A stretch of DNA of 64,000 nucleotides from Cristatella mucedo. Taxonomy: Eukaryota; Bryozoa; Phylactolaemata; Cristatellidae. Shown here piece by piece: positions 11,080 to 22,670 of the stretch (the stretch's first letter is position 1; each line of letters opens with the position of its first letter). Location of the stretch: positions 3,013,001 through 3,077,000 of the forward strand of contig WPIO01000024.1 of the NCBI GenBank assembly GCA_009760855.2, written 5' to 3'. The translations under genes and the position numbers were made by a program. The notes beneath the pieces were generated by a model, which worked only from the letters and a program-made list of their open reading frames with translations, had not been told where the DNA came from and made no database searches.

Positions 11080-11205
11080 CTGCAAGAACGGTCATATTAG
11101 AGGTGATGCAATCGACCTGCTGGCGACAGCTCGAACAATGTGCGTCACTCTAAGTTGCTAAGTCTAAACCGGCGACTGCTTAGCGATGTTCCTAAAGGAA
11201 AATAT

Positions 11206-11345
11206 CCATCGAGCTGGTTTGGTCCAGCGCTTAAACTGCTCGCCCTAAGCAAGATCTGGCTGAGGTCGTGGGCTCGAGCTCCGAGGCATATGTGAAGCAC
11301 CTGAATAGATATTAAGTTATCTTGTGGCGCTACACAAATTAATTA
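11206..11345 (+). mobile_element. SINE2 copy
   Basis: Head GAGCTGGTTTGGTCCAGCG, then TGAGGTCGTGGGCTCGAGC (B-box-like), GAGGCATATGTGAAGC, and a tail AGATATTAAGTTATCTTGTGGCGCTACAC that matches the LINE-A 3' stem-loop in decayed form. Copies at 56109-56258 and 62513-62652 are better preserved. Confidence 0.8.
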
Positions 11346-11591
11346 TATATTGGAGGAAATCGAGATTATATATAGAGACAACAAACGTAGGAAACTAGAT
11401 CATTGGAAGCTAAAAAGTTGCTGACTCTTACCACTACATTCAACACTACTATTCTCCCGTCTACTTGAATTAATATACGAGCTTCAATTTAAACAATCCT
11501 GGGTTTGTCTCTAACTGCCGCCTTGGTTTGCTCCGGGGGTGGTTTGCTTGCCTCTAACCACCACGGCCATTGGCTCTAGCATCCATTACTG

Positions 11592-11650
11592 TAAACCACC
11601 AGCATAGACATTAGGTTCTCTGAGGAGCGCTATACAAATGAATCATATTC
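11592..11650 (+). repeat. LINE-A/SINE2-type tail fragment
   Basis: ATTAGGTTCTCTGAGGAGCG followed by CTATACAAATGAATC: the common 3' tail alone, without a head. Could derive from either family. Confidence 0.55.
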
Positions 11651-11724
11651 TTGTATAACTGTATTCGTGCCACTGGAGCCTTTGAATTCTGCATTAACGG
11701 GAGGCGTCTTGTAACTTAATTTAA

Positions 11725-12490
11725 TGTATATCCGTCTGTAACTCCACAAAGTCATAAATAATAATAATAATAATAATATTGCACTTGATAAAGCGCCCTC
11801 AGAGAACTTAATCTCTTTCTAGGCGCTTTACATTTGCTGCAAAGTGATACGCAATAGAATAGTAAGTAAAATCATGCTTGAAAAACAAACAAAATGAATA
11901 ACATGGTTAGGGGTTACATGCACTGGGTCAGCATGCAAATGTGGTTAGTGGCAGCATGAACAGTGTCAGCACGCATAAGCACATCGAGGACGAATCACAA
12001 GGACCCACTAAATGCTGTCCTAAATAGGTATGTTTTTAAGTTTCTTTTAAATGTGGTCAGGTCAGGGGATGTTCTGATGCAGGTCGGGAGGGAGTTCCAG
12101 GCTGTGGGAGCATACGAGCTAAATGCACGGTCTCCAAAGGATTTAAGGTTTGTACGAGGTATTTCTAGACTGTTGGATTCCGAAAAGCGAGTGGTACGAT
12201 GCTTTGCCTGATGGGGTAGTATCTCTGAAAGATAGGCTGGAGCCATAGAATGAAGAGACCTAAAGACCATGTGCGTGTTACGCAGGAGAGTTTTGTATAG
12301 CGAACTCACAGCCCAAGCGGCTTTCGGTAGCCAACAGACTTCGTCTCACGCAACAAAGAGAAAGTGGGAAGCACAGCAGAGTCAGGAGAGCAGTTGAGGT
12401 AGTGAGTAGCATGGAAGTAGCAGCTCAGGACCGCTGAAAAGGATGTGCCATAGTTGGCAGTAGGAGAGCTGTTGTCGTTGCGTAAGAAAT
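11725..12490 (-). mobile_element. LINE-B 3' end with LINE-A inserted in it
   Basis: On the minus strand LINE-B coding end and UTR run 12490 to 12257, are interrupted by a LINE-A copy (12256 to 11758), and resume at 11757-11725 with GACTTTGTGGAGTTACAGAC-like UTR sequence. The break lies in the B 3' UTR between CTTTATGA and the CATGGTC side. TAAA is found on both sides and may be the target duplication. Confidence 0.8.
11758..12256 (-). mobile_element. young LINE-A copy, 5' truncated
   Basis: About 500 bases covering the end of the LINE-A frame (SLHSMAPAYLSEILPHQAK onward to SGSL and stop), the 3' UTR and (AAT)n. By eye it differs from the copy at 26340-26850 at only a few bases, so both came from a recent source element. 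Inserted in LINE-B. Confidence 0.88.
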
Positions 12491-12664
12491 GCATGACAAC
12501 TTAATTAGGTCGCCATACACATGAGCTATTCGAAGTTGTAAACAACTTCCATTTATTGGGCTCATCTGTCTGATTGCTTATTTCTGAGCATTTATTTATT
12601 TATAGATAGCTTACTAAAAGGTTGCTTGTTCTCGCTCAAACTCTCAAACTGGCCAATAAGAAAC

Positions 12665-13720
12665 TGGAAGCTTGAACAGACAACATCTGATGGTTGTCCA
12701 CTTCTACAATGACCTATCCGTTGATGACCACAGCAGCTCCACAGTCAATTTGCCTAATCACAACAGGGTAGCAATGCAAAACTTTGGGCTTGCTAAGATA
12801 AAAATAGCAGCCAAGCTGACCCGTGCCCCTCTAGACGACATAATAGACGAAATCCCGTCTAGACTACATTACCTCACTAGTGGGAGTTCTGCCTTGCTAT
12901 AAAAAACGTGACAAACAGTAGTGCAAGACTCAGCCAGTACACTCTTCTGCTGTGAACTTGATGACTGCCAGGTAACACCATTTCTCCCAGATTTGCAGTG
13001 GCTCTCTACCAGCTTTCGTCTAGACTGCGAAGTTCTGGCACTCACATCTAGCTCCTTAGTTCTGTCTTGGCTTGATTTGTGTAATTCCCTTTTGGCTAAC
13101 AAAAAAGCAACTAGGCCACTGCAGCTGGCTATGAATATGGCTGCAAGGCTAGTCTTCAAGTCCCACAGGTTTGACTACCTGTCATCTTTACTAAAATAGC
13201 TAGGATGGCCGCCGATTGATCAACTGATACAGAGCAAAGTTTCTACGCTGACCCACAAGGTCTGCTATGGCTTGGCTCTTCCATACCTAGCTGTACAGCT
13301 GCATCAGTTTCTGCCTTCTCATACCCCTCATGTCCTGTATGGACGATTAATTAGCTGTTCCATTCCACCACTGAAAGACCGTTGGCGACAGAAGCTTTAG
13401 CTCTGCACGCCCAAGACTGTGGAACTCGCTTCCACGATTCTTAGGCAACGACATCTACTCTCCTGCTGCCGACTATGGCACTTCTTTTTCAGCGGTCCTG
13501 GGCTGCTACTTCTATGCTACTCACTACCTCACCTGTTCTCCTAACTCTGCTATGCTTCCCACTTTCTCTTTGTTGCGTGAGACGAAGTCTGTTGGCTACC
13601 GAATGAGTACCAAAAGCCACTTAGGCTGTGAGTGAACTCTGTAAAACTCTCCTGTGTAACACCAACATAGTCCTTATAGCTTTGTGGGGTTACAGTCGGA
13701 GACACATTATATCTAGGTCC
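12665..13720 (+). mobile_element. LINE-A/LINE-B remnant
   Basis: 12700-12850 resembles LINE-A (DLSVDDHSSSTVN, then IAKIK). From about 12910 a LHWLP-like stretch, and from 13050 LINE-B coding sequence: SSLVLSRLDLCNSLLANKKA, PLQLAMNMAARLVFKS, then LFSLLRETKSVGYR near the end. Multiple stops. Whether the switch of family is a nested insertion or a chimera is not clear. Confidence 0.75.
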
Positions 13721-13871
13721 CCTCAATCTAATGCTCAAGCGTCCGATCTTAAACACTTCCTATTTCTGCTCAGGTGGCGCCACGAGCTTCTCTGACACTG
13801 CTCTTTTGATTGTGCTGTAACGAGAATAGAACCTCTTGACGACAGCGCCTCAAGTGACTATGGCCAAATGG

Positions 13872-13985
13872 TAGCATGCTCACTAAACAACAAGAATAAC
13901 ATGGTTAAGGGTGACATGCATAAGGGTCAGCATGCGAGTGTGGTTGGTGGCAGCATGCAAAGTGTCAACAAACATAAACACGTAA
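13872..13985 (-). mobile_element. LINE-A 3' UTR fragment
   Basis: Contains AACATGGTTAAGGGTGACAT and the GGTCAGCATGCGAGTGTGG block of the LINE-A UTR in reverse orientation. It abuts a plus-strand LINE-B end. Confidence 0.75.
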
Positions 13986-14364
13986 AAATTAGCTGTCCCA
14001 TTCCTCCGCTTAAAGACCGTTGGCGACAGAAGCTTTAGCTCTGCAGGTCCTAGACTGTGGAACTCGCTTCCGCAATTCTTACGCAACGACAACTACTCTC
14101 CTACTGCCAACTATGGCACATCCTTTTCAGCGGTCCTGAGCTGCTACTTTCATGCTACTCACTACCTCAACTGCTCTCCTGACTCTGCTATGCTTCCCAC
14201 TTTCTCTTTGTTGCGTGAGACGAAGTCTGTTGGCTACCGAATGCGTACCGAAAGCCGCTTAGGCTGTGAGTTCGCTATACAAAACTCTCTCCTGCGTAAC
14301 ACCCACATGGTCTTTATGACTTTGTGGAGTTACAGACGAAGATACATTACCTTATATTACATTA
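13986..14364 (+). mobile_element. LINE-B 3' end
   Basis: Last codons of LINE-B in good condition (PPLKDRWRQKL-like frame, then LPTFSLLRETKSVGYRMRTE) followed by UTR and an ACATTACC(TTAT)ATTACATTA tail, the (ACATT)n end typical of this family. Confidence 0.85.
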
Positions 14365-14402
14365 AATTGTACAGCATCTGTAAAGTGCCTATAAAGAGAT
14401 TC

Positions 14403-14404
<2 letters not shown>
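14365..14404 (+). repeat. LINE-A tail, left half of split stem-loop
   Basis: CAGCATCTGTAAAGTGCCTA, AAAGAGATTCAGCTC: this is the first arm of the LINE-A 3' tail. The second arm (GAGAGTGCTACGCAAATGCA) is at 14941-14960, beyond the (TC)n tract. Confidence 0.75.
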
Positions 14405-14943
<539 letters not shown>

Positions 14944-15472
14944 AGTGCTACGCAAATGCACAAGAATAATAACTATTATAATATTAGATATGGAGTCCCA
15001 TATCCAATTATTTTGTGGCTGCCGGCCAAAATTACGGCTAGCCATAGCCTTAAGAATCCCTCAATATATTCTAGGCTGCTGTCTTGCAAATACACGAGGT
15101 GACACACCTCAGCCGATGAGGGGCGCTGAGGCACCACGAGGGACAGTGTGCAGGATCAGCTCAGTATTCGCTTAGATTCTAAATCAAGAGGGCGACTCTT
15201 CAAAACAAGATTAGCCTACTCTACGACGGTCAAATTGACTACCGGCAGCCCCTCTTGTCACTATGGAGACCATAAGAGTGCTTTGCTCTTCGCCACGGGA
15301 ATATACTGTGGAGCAAGTGAATCGTGTCAACCAGCTAGCCTGTCAGTTTCAAGGTCATTGTGGTGCCGCTGATCGCATCTGCATAGAATATAACAGAGGG
15401 CAATGTTGGGGTGGACAACATCGTAACGGCAAGCGCCGAGACTTCATTGACAAAATAAGCAAGCGAACATAC

Positions 15473-15530
15473 CTCTGGTCGCTAGCAGTGTCGTCATTGC
15501 GAGCACAGTCAGCAGCAGCAGCAGTCTCAT
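15473..15530 (-). CDS. receptor-like gene, exon 1: start codon and signal peptide
   Basis: ATG at 15528-15530 (minus strand), then Met-Arg followed by five Leu, TVLAMTTLLAT and Arg: a textbook secretory leader of about 19 residues. It stops at a strong donor, CCAGAG|GTATGT, in phase 1. Exon 2 begins with the two bases needed, giving Ala, so the leader would be cleaved around ATRA. The Leu run is encoded by CTG repeats. No TATA box is evident upstream. The opposite strand is open for 90 codons across the same place (15263-15535). Confidence 0.65.
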
Positions 15531-15540
15531 TGTAGCATAT

Positions 15541-16764
15541 GAAAGGCTTAATACAGAGGCTTGGCATCTGCAGCAAGCGACTGACACGGAATCGTTAGCG
15601 AGTGTGTGTGCACTATCCTCACCTTCGTTTGCAAACAGTGCCCTAATGGACGGGAAATGTGAGTCGGTGCCTTTGATCTACACACTACACCTTATCAGGG
15701 GAGGATCTCGATCGATGTTCTCTCGGATGTAATTGATCGCTTGGTTTTATTTGCGGATATTGCTGTATCAAAGTTCAGTTGGAGCCGATTGGTCTGCCTT
15801 GGAACCATCGGTGGAAAGAACAGAGAGCCGTAGGTAACGTACCGGAGCTAGCTGACAGATTGATGTTCCGAGATTAGGCCTTATGATCGTAAAGCTCTGC
15901 CTGTGAGTTATTTGCTGTGCCATAAATTTTTATCGCCTTTTATCTGAAATTTGTACGGAATCGTTTTGAATATGCATCGCTGGAAGCCACTATTGCTCCG
16001 CTCGGTACGTGGACTAAGGCTAGCAGTTAGGCTCAGACCACCCGGCAGCTGGTTTGCTTTGCCAGCTGCATACCCGGTTGGTGCAGCTGAAGGTGTAGCA
16101 CGGCACCAGCCTGGCTCCATGGCCCTGGCAAGGCGGGCTTGCAAGAACTGCTCGGCTGAAAAAACTGTTGTCCTCGAGCAGTGAGCAAGACGTGCAGCAG
16201 TGTGGTGAGATAGGAAGGGTTTGATGTGAGCCGATCGTCTCTAGAGCTGCAGCATCTTGCTCCCCACAGGAGTGGCTAGTGGATGTCGGCTGACCTGTCA
16301 ACACTATTGTCCAGCTAGCTTTGAGAGTGCGGGGCGACGCGGGCATGAAGGTCGTCCTAGCCACCGCCAGCCGTCCGACAATTGTGTGATTAGTTTTTTC
16401 TTGGTAACGATGGAGGCGGGCATGCTGTTCACGCCTGCGATCGACGAGACAGGGCGAGTCAGCGCCAGAAGAATTCAGTGGGCGCCACCGAATACGGCGG
16501 CAGTGCCCGCAGCAGGAATCTCGCATTTTACGTTCGTCAGGGTGTATTGATGCATGGTTCCCGTGTAGGTGTTTGCCACTGAGAAGTAGATTTAGTCGGG
16601 TGCAGTGGAGGTAGGGATTGCCGTCGTAAGCGAAACCGGCCTTTTCTAAAGGTGGAAGCGTAGCCCTAGTTCTCTGGTCAGGAGTTAGGGTCCGGAGAGC
16701 TCCTGTCTTTTCAAGGGAAGTGATTCCTAGTTGGGCGTGATAGCCCGGGATGTGAGTTGCTCGT
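15541..16764. other. 5' flank of receptor-like gene; no second gene
   Basis: Presumed promoter and 5' UTR of the receptor-like gene near 15531-15700. A 277-codon minus-strand frame at 16020-16853 overlaps a SINE1 fragment and has no domain. I see no firm feature here. Confidence 0.4.
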
Positions 16765-16860
16765 TCTTCACGACCGAGGTCGTGGGTTCGAATCCTGTAA
16801 TTGGGTGACTCTTTATTGCCAACTGCAAGCGGTGGAGATCTCCCGCTGTACAAGCGATGA
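16765..16860 (+). mobile_element. SINE1 fragment
   Basis: TTCACGACCGAGGTCGTGGG then TTCGAATCCTG, and TTATTGCCAACTGCAAGCGG: the SINE1 head and first body part. The body after the GGTGGAGAT stretch is lost. Confidence 0.8.
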
Positions 16861-16949
16861 GCATCTTGAATCAGCTGTGCTTTTTTTAGTGATCCGGTCC
16901 GAGTTTAGTTTCCGGTTGTTCTCGCCCTCCGTCCGTTTGGGTCGTTTCG

Positions 16950-17850
16950 TACTGTAGACGTTGGTGACCTAAGTGCAGGGAGGTACTTACGTGGGCTTGG
17001 GGTGTCGCTACCTCGTCTCCCCGCCCTAGCCAGAACAGGGCAGGAGAGTGTAACGCATCTGCATTCGGGTCCTCACTGCTGATTGGATGAAGGCATTATC
17101 GAATGGCCTTGCCGTCATCCGATCCTTTCCCATCGGGGCTCTTGTTCATCTCTCCCGGCCACGAGCGGACTTGTCGTCCGGCTCCAGCTCACACACGTGC
17201 ACTGCGCTTGGAGAGAAGAGCCTCGCGACTTCATCTCGTTACGTGCATCTTGTGGAGAGGTTTGTGGCTTCGTTTGCCATCGGTGCACGCTGCACTAAAT
17301 ACGGGCTCGTCAACCTGTCGAACGACAAGCCGAAGTCAACCCCCACACTTCCCCGTCGGAGTGCTTGTTTCGATGACAGCCTGCGACGAGTGAGGATAAA
17401 ACTGAACTAGACTCGCTGGGACATTGTGAGCTGGCGAATAAAGTTCAGTAAAAATTCCCTATTTATGTTTGTATCTCTTTCTTATTCAGATCACGAACTC
17501 ACGACCCCTTAGTAACGGTGAGTAGGCTGTCGCCAGAAACGCTCTACTGCCTGGCGACCAATTGATTAGGCGTAGACACCGAGCAAGGACTCGGGTTCGG
17601 CAGTTGGCTTTGCCGCTTGCTCGGCATCTTGATGGGATCGGGCTTCCCGCTCGGACCCAGCCGTCCATGCTAGCCTCACGTTGACTAAGGGCGGTTCATC
17701 CCCTAAAACGAGCCATGGAACGGTGGCAGCTCGGAACAACCGCAAACGCCAGCCTCGGTCGCCACACGTCTAGCAAAAGCATCGGTACGGTCGCCTGGCC
17801 TTGTTGACCCGGCCGACTGCTTCTGCAAATTAGTCCAATCCAACAGAATC
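16950..17850 (+). mobile_element. possible LTR-retrotransposon remnant
   Basis: A GC-rich block that ends in GCGAATAAAGTTCAG (polyadenylation-like) at about 17435-17450, followed by a T-rich stretch, then TGGCGACCAATTG at 17552, similar in its first eight bases to primer-binding sites of Gypsy-type elements. A short frame starts with ATG at 17714 but stops after about 30 codons. No gag, RT or second LTR is seen. A promoter or solo LTR is an equal possibility. Confidence 0.3.
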
Positions 17851-17867
17851 CACTGTAATTAAGCTAG

Positions 17868-18032
17868 CCGTAGTGGCTTGCTAAGTAAGGTGGTTGCTTT
17901 TCACGACCTTGGTCCCGAGCTCGTGGGCTCGAATCCTGTGGTGGGTGATAATTTATCGATACAGCCAGCAGTGGTGATAGCCATAGAGGCTCTTCTGTCG
18001 CTATACAAAAAGAGGCTGTTGAATTAGCTAGT
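17868..18032 (+). mobile_element. SINE1 copy
   Basis: Complete plus-strand SINE1: A-box-like GTGGCTTGCTAAGTAAGG, hairpin region CACGACCTTGGTCCCGAGCT, B box GGCTCGAATCC, body AGCAGTGGTGATAGCC and AAAGAGGCTGTTG, then a T-rich tail. Confidence 0.9.
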
Positions 18033-18317
18033 ATTTTTTTTTAATCAACGGAGCATGGTACTACCGAGCTCCAATTTCGAGTGCACTATGTGGTGCACCT
18101 TTAATTTTATATACCCACCAAATTATATGCCAGTATGCACTCGCCCACTCAAGCAAATGGGCTGCTAAGACATGCTTATATCTTAGTACACTTTAAGCCG
18201 CATCAAAAATCATCAGCGTCAACAAAGCATCAGCAGCAAAATCTCCAAAAAGTTTGGAATACAGAGCCATGCTATGTTTAAAGTGTATCCGAAAAATGCT
18301 ATGCCATTTCACTGACA

Positions 18318-18504
18318 CAGCGGTTTTCAACCTGTGAGTCTTAACCCCTTTTTGGAGTCGAACGACCCTTTTGCAGGGGTCACTTGAGACCATCGGAAAC
18401 ACGCATTTCCACATTTCGCTCCGAATGATATTATGGTAGGTGGTCGCCACTACATAAGGAAATGTATTAAAGGGTCGTCGCATTAGGAATGTTGAGAACC
18501 ACTG
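18318..18504. mobile_element. hAT non-autonomous element, SPIN/URR1-like
   Basis: 187 bp with terminal inverted repeats: left CAGCGGTTTTCAACCT, right (reverse complement) CAGTGGTTCTCAACAT. It is flanked by an 8-bp duplication, CACTGACA at 18310-18317 and CCCTGACA at 18505-18512 (7 of 8), the size made by hAT transposases. Inside, GGAGTCGAACGACCCTTT, AGGGGTCACTTGAGACCATC and TATTAAAGGGTCGTCGCATT match what I recall of SPIN/URR1 consensus sequences, a hAT group spread horizontally among vertebrates and some invertebrates. No transposase is encoded; it would need a partner. Confidence 0.85.
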
Positions 18505-18549
18505 CCCTGACATGTTCTTACGAAGATCAGTGAAATAGCTTGCAGGCCG

Positions 18550-19290
18550 GGCCAGTTTGCAATCCACCAAATTCCGCCACTTAACTGAAGAAATCCTGTG
18601 TAAAAAGCTCCTTTTTATTGCTCATGCTATTACACTCCGTAACAAAATTTCACTGGCATTTAACCGGGCTTTCTCTACCATGCGATGCAATCGACTGCTG
18701 CAACGGCTCGGGGAAATACAACAAGCCTCTAGAATCCATCGGAAATGATTAGATCCAATAGCTCTGCTCAAAAATCTGCTTGATCTTTCTGCTGAGTTTG
18801 TAGCTATTGCTCCCCGGGGCCTTCTCGAGCACTTCTCATCACACCTGGGCATCACTGATATTGAATTACAATGATTTAGATCCCATCTCAGCGGGAGACT
18901 CGTGCCACTTGCTCTTCTGACTTAAATCATCTAGCTATGCATCGAACGACCAGGATACCCTTTAGAGACCGTGCTTTTATAGCCTAAGCTCTCCAAGCAT
19001 GGAACTAAATCCCGACTGATATCACGACGTTTCCGGACTTGACAGCATTTAAAATGAAGTTAAAATTGCACTAACTTCTCGCTGCATTTCCTGTTTAATT
19101 GTGAATGTGAATGTCCTCCGTTTGGGTATATGTGATGACACTTTGCATTCAACCACTAACTACGTTTACTTATAAACACTTGGCTTGTTACCATTGATCA
19201 TATGGTCGTGCTTTCTTTTCAAAATATGTAAAATACCTGGAAAGAGATCAAGTTCTGTGAGGGCGTTATACTAAAACATTATCATTATTA
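18550..19290 (+). mobile_element. old LINE-A-like remnant
   Basis: Diverged copy. From about 18880 the end of the coding part is recognisable (a GDRAF-like then AWN-like segment), followed by a UTR with TTGTTACCATTG and a tail AAATACCTGGAAAGAGATCAAG, GTGAGGGCGTTATAC, (ATT)n at about 19235-19290. The first part (18550-18880) is only tentatively LINE-derived. Confidence 0.55.
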
Positions 19291-20571
19291 ATCATAGCAA
19301 CATGATATGGATATATTTGGTACACAAGCTAGCTGTACTGTATAAGTTTTCGGGTATCTAAACCTGCTAAGCCAGTTTATGTGCATGGCTTTCCAAAATT
19401 TTAAATCTTCGACTGCTGAGGGTTCAGAGTTATTTAGCCTAAAGTTTTGTGATAAAAACTAGTTTTCCTGAGAACAAAATCGAATCCTAGCATAGAGACA
19501 AGTATTCCGTGCTTTGGGTTATAGTACAAAGTTTAGCAGAACGATTACCTAAGTTTTGATTGCCTAATGCCTCACTGCTTACGATATTACTGAGATTGGT
19601 CAATTTAAATACCAAAAATGAATACTACAAGCCTCGAGTTATGGTAAAGAACTTTAAAATCAATTACGGTGATCGCTCCAGCTTTCATACCGTGACATCA
19701 ATTAAAAATTAAAGAACTACCAGCTGATTTAACAGCCTCTTTTTTATAGCGACAGAAAAGCCTTGACGGCTATCACCACAGCTTGCAGTGGCGATAAAGG
19801 ATAGCCTACTGCAGAATTCAAAACCACGACCTCGGGACCGAGGTCGCGAAAAGCAACTGTCTTACTTAGTGTGCCATCACGGCTCACCAATGAGGTGCAC
19901 CCGATAGTGCTCCGTCATTGAACTTTGGTTGGTTCATATATTATTTGGCATTGGCTTTGAAAAGACCTAATACGTTGTTTTTCAATCCGAATGTTATCTA
20001 ATCGATACGAGTAGTTCACTGCCTGTGGACTGGCTTCGCTGAGTCGTAGCAGTTCCGTCACGAAAGACAACGCTGCACCATCTAGCCGCTTGACGGAAGT
20101 GTACCATCTTGCCAGGTGACGGAGGGAAGGACCAGTTTTTTCGCTTTGACTAGTAGATTGCTGCCATCCAAAGCTAGCTTTTTCTAGGCTCTTATAGTCG
20201 TAGCGGGAAGTTAATAGCCGTGCATTTCTGGCTCACCAGAAAGCCTATCCAAGTTTGTGGAGGGGATACAGCCTAAGCTCTATACTGTTTCTGGAGATCT
20301 CTCAAATGGTAGGGAGTGACATGCAGAAGCTATAGCATAAAAATTCGTTTAAAGGCCCTAAACACAGATGAATAACTATTACATATGGCATATCCGGCTA
20401 CTACAAGTTGTACTTCAGCAACCAATAAATATATGCAGGGCTGACGTCATAGCCTGTTTTTATACCAGTCTAACATTTGACTGCCTCCTTAGATTAAAGC
20501 CCCCGGCCTAAATAATAAAGGAACCTCGAGCACGACAGACTTAATCCATCGAAAATTCTAATGTACCGTTG
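19291..20571. other. intergenic, one SINE1 only
   Basis: Apart from SINE1 at 19706-19885 I see no coding or repeat feature. Confidence 0.45.
19706..19885 (-). mobile_element. SINE1 copy
   Basis: Minus-strand copy with near-perfect head hairpin (CACGACCTCGGGACCGAGGT) and body CTATCACCACAGCTTGCAGT. B box slightly degraded (GTTTTGAATTC). Confidence 0.88.
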
Positions 20572-21652
20572 TACAGTTGTACCTTTGCTTTGATCCCTCC
20601 CAGCCTTCGAGCACCTCATATTCTCTCAACTCACTAGTTGCATGCATTGATGACATCCGCACATGGATGGCAGCAAATTTTCAAAAACTAAACGATGATA
20701 AAACTAACTTACTAGTTATGGGTAAACCCAGTGTGATTCAAAGATTGGAAAGGCTGACTCTCAAAATTGGTTCTGCCAGCATATCTCCAGTTGAATCAGC
20801 TCAAAATGTAGGTGTCATATTCCAAAGCGACCTCTCGTTAGACGACCATGTCAGCTCCACAGTCAAATCTGCCTATTTTCAGCTTCATAACATTGCTAAA
20901 ATTCGGGCTTGTTTAGATAAGGATACCACGTCCAAGTTGGTCCATGCATTCGTGACATCCCGTCTCGACTTCTGCAACTCACTGCTTACTGGCCTACCAG
21001 CATGTGCGAACAGGCGATTGTAGCCGGTGCAAAACTCGGCAGTTAGGCTTGTCTGTCGTGAGCGTCGCAATTGCCACATTACTCCCCTTCTCGCCGACCT
21101 GCACTGGCTACCAGTCAAGCAACGGATTGACTTCAAGGTTTTGTCGCTTACTTTTAGGTCTCTTCATTCTATGGCTCCAGCCTATCTGTCAAATATACTA
21201 CCCCATCAGGCCAAGCATCGTACCACTCGCTTTTCGGTATCCAACAGTCTACAAATACCTCGTACAAACCTTAAATCCTTTGGAGACCGTGCATTTAGTT
21301 CGTATGCTTCCAAAGCCTGGAACTCCCTCCCGACCTGCGTCAGAACATCCCCTGACCTGACCACATTTAAAAGGAACCTAAAAACACACCTATTTAGGAC
21401 AGCATTTAGTGGGTCCCTTTGATTCGTCCTTCATGTGCTTATGCGTGCTGACACTGTGCATGCTGCCACTAACCGCATTTGCATGCTGACCCTGTGCATG
21501 TCACCCCTAACCATATTATTCATTTTGTTTGTTTTTCAAGCATGATTTTACTTACCATTCAATTGCGTGTCACTTTGCAGCAAATGTAAAGCGCCTAGAG
21601 AGAGATTAAGTTCTCTGAGGGCGCTTTATCAAGTGAATTATTATTATTATTA
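20572..21652 (+). mobile_element. LINE-A copy, 5' truncated, fairly young
   Basis: Begins inside the reverse transcriptase just after the FYADD box (reads LYLCFDPSQPSS) and runs to (ATT)n. Frame 20577-21023 encodes MAANFQKLNDDKTNLLVMGK and IFQSDLSLDDHVSSTVKSAY. A stop at 21022 (TAG for a Gln codon) separates it from 21027-21422, which ends FRTAFSGSL. The UTR and stem-loop are nearly consensus. One nonsense change means it is dead but recent. Confidence 0.92.
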
Positions 21653-21929
21653 TTACCGACAATAAATTGTCTCGTGCAGGCTGCTATCAATACTTTAGTA
21701 GAGCAAATTAAGATCAAACGGCACGTTGATTATCAACCAGCAATCTCGGTACCTTAAAAGTAGTTTATGGCATGTATCGGACTATTTTGATCGCATTCAG
21801 GTTTAGAATGGAGTGAAGCATTAAAAAAAGAACGAGCCGCTAGGAGCTGTCGCAGAATTGTGGCTTCGGCAGCCGCGAAGGAAACTGTATGCAAGGGTTC
21901 AGGTACTTAAATATTAACATTGAGTTGAA

Positions 21930-22445
21930 AACCATCTTCAATACCCTGAAGTTTCAGTCCTTGGCTCCAGCCTGCCAATCAGATCTACTCCCCCACCAGG
22001 CTAAAAGTCGCAACACCCACATATCGGAATCTAACTGCTTACTTATACCTCGTGCAAACCTCAAATCATTTGGACACCGTGCATTTTGTTCGTATGCTCC
22101 CAAAGCCTGGAACTCCCGACTTGCGTCAGAACATCCCCTGACTTGATCACATTTAAAAACAAATTAAAAACGCAACTATTTATGACAGCATTTATTGGGT
22201 CCCTATGATTCGTCTTTCATGTGCTTGTGCGTGCTAACACTGTTGCCTGCTGCCACTAACGACACTTGCATGCTGACCCTGTGCATGCCACCCATAACCA
22301 TGTTATTCATGCGGTTTATCAAGCGTGCAACCACTCATCATTCAATCGTGTTTCCTTTGCAGCAAATGTAAAGCGCCTAGAAAGAGATTGAGTTGTTTAA
22401 TGACGCTTTATACAGATTATTATATTACTATTATTATTATTATTC
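21930..22445 (+). mobile_element. LINE-A 3' fragment
   Basis: SLAPACQSDLLPHQAK, then NLKSFGHRAFCSYAPKAWNS in frame until a deletion, UTR with CTGACCCTGTGCATGCCACC, stem-loop and (ATT)n. Confidence 0.88.
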
Positions 22446-22589
22446 ATTATCAGCTACAAAATACCAGCCGATTAGCATCGGCTAGTGTTTACTCAGATAC
22501 TCACCACATCGCCAGAGATCATCAGTCATCCCTTAAAACAGTTCACCAAACCCACAGCTGCATGATTTCATCGTGGATTAATAATAATA

Positions 22590-22670
22590 GAACAATAATA
22601 ATAATACACTTGATAAAGCACCCTCGGAGAACTCAATCTCTTTCTAGGCGCTTTACATTTGATTGAATGT
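22590..22670 (-). repeat. LINE-A tail fragment
   Basis: (AAT)n, CACTTGATAAAGCACCCTC, AGAACTCAATCTCTTTC, CTTTACATTTG. Tail only. Confidence 0.85.

Noticed and set aside
16020-16853. 277-codon minus-strand frame
   Set aside because: Overlaps a SINE1 fragment, has no domain, no leader and no splice context; GC-rich chance frame.
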